Shown: positions 63,901-64,000 of the stretch, piece by piece
How the letters are laid out: every line of letters starts with the position of its first letter
Numbering within the stretch: position 1 is the stretch's first letter
Assembly: GCA_951812925.1 (NCBI GenBank)
Contig: OX638370.1
Coordinates: 110,312,897-110,376,896, forward strand
Reading direction: 5' to 3'
Source of the DNA: Calliopum simillimum
Lineage: Eukaryota; Arthropoda; Insecta; Diptera; Lauxaniidae
Length of the DNA: 64,000 nt
Translations under genes and position numbers: made by a program
The notes under the pieces: model-generated
Databases searched by the model: none
What the model was told of the DNA's origin: nothing
The model's input: only the letters and a program-made list of their open reading frames with translations

Positions 63901-64000
63901 TTAGCTCAGACGAAAAAAGAGCTGCTGTGCGAAATAATTCCAAGTGAATTTTTTTCACCGGAATTGTCTTTATTAAAGCATGATGAATAAAGAGAAAAAA

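Overview
The window looks like a piece of a higher-fly (Brachycera, probably tephritid-like) nuclear genome. The grounds are: long AT-rich introns with GT-AG splice sites, a clear fly-type ASPP gene, an insect UDP-glycosyltransferase, an insect errantivirus (gypsy-group endogenous retrovirus) with env, mariner/Tc1, hAT, piggyBac-type and Transib-type repeats, and jockey- and I-like LINEs. The tephritid guess rests on general style only and is not proven. No bacterial operon, CRISPR array or rRNA was seen.

Layout. 1-10.9 kb: non-coding, with a possible TIR element (0.7-2.0 kb), an interspersed repeat carrying tRNA-like promoter boxes (2.05-2.76 kb), a Helitron-like fragment (7.5-7.9 kb), a heptanucleotide array (9.2-10.1 kb) and a CAATT array (10.25-10.4 kb). 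10.98-36.56 kb, plus strand: the ASPP gene, seven coding exons and 1112 codons, ending in ankyrin repeats and an SH3 domain. Intron 1 holds a 165-bp higher-order satellite (12.1-13.85 kb), a TIR element (14.27-14.82 kb) and a complete 7.73-kb errantivirus (15.68-23.41 kb) in the sense orientation, with identical LTRs and an AGGG target duplication. Intron 2 holds a Tc1/mariner-type element split by a LINE (25.26-27.34 kb), more repeats, a 96-bp minisatellite and a MITE 68 bp upstream of exon 3. Intron 5 carries two more MITE-like units.

37-49 kb: decayed mariner, repeat families seen elsewhere in the window in reverse, a 1.3-kb foldback, a Transib-like MITE with CGCCG target duplications, a hAT fragment and a near-perfect 613-bp palindromic hAT-type element. 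49.2-49.5 kb, minus strand: a small secreted glycine-rich protein gene with its own TATA box. 49.86-51.96 kb: an inverted-repeat-bounded unit containing a decayed RpL7A (eL8) pseudogene and a complete but dead mariner. 53.49-53.79 kb: a 300-bp piggyBac-type MITE. 54.9-56.92 kb, plus strand: a UDP-glycosyltransferase gene, whose first coding exon is not securely found. 57.45-60.10 kb: a second large foldback. 60.1-63.9 kb: a second copy of the 41.2-42.2 kb repeat, split by a 5'-truncated jockey-type LINE that itself carries a Helitron-like insertion.

How the parts relate. Only three host genes are supported (ASPP, the glycine-rich protein, UGT), and nothing suggests they work together. The strongest system-level signal is the errantivirus. 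It shows LTRs, a tRNA-Lys-type primer site, gag, a T-TTT-TTA frameshift site into pol, env with a predicted splice-supplied start and leader, and an env stop codon lying inside the LTR AATAAA. One in-frame stop interrupts pol between reverse transcriptase and RNase H.
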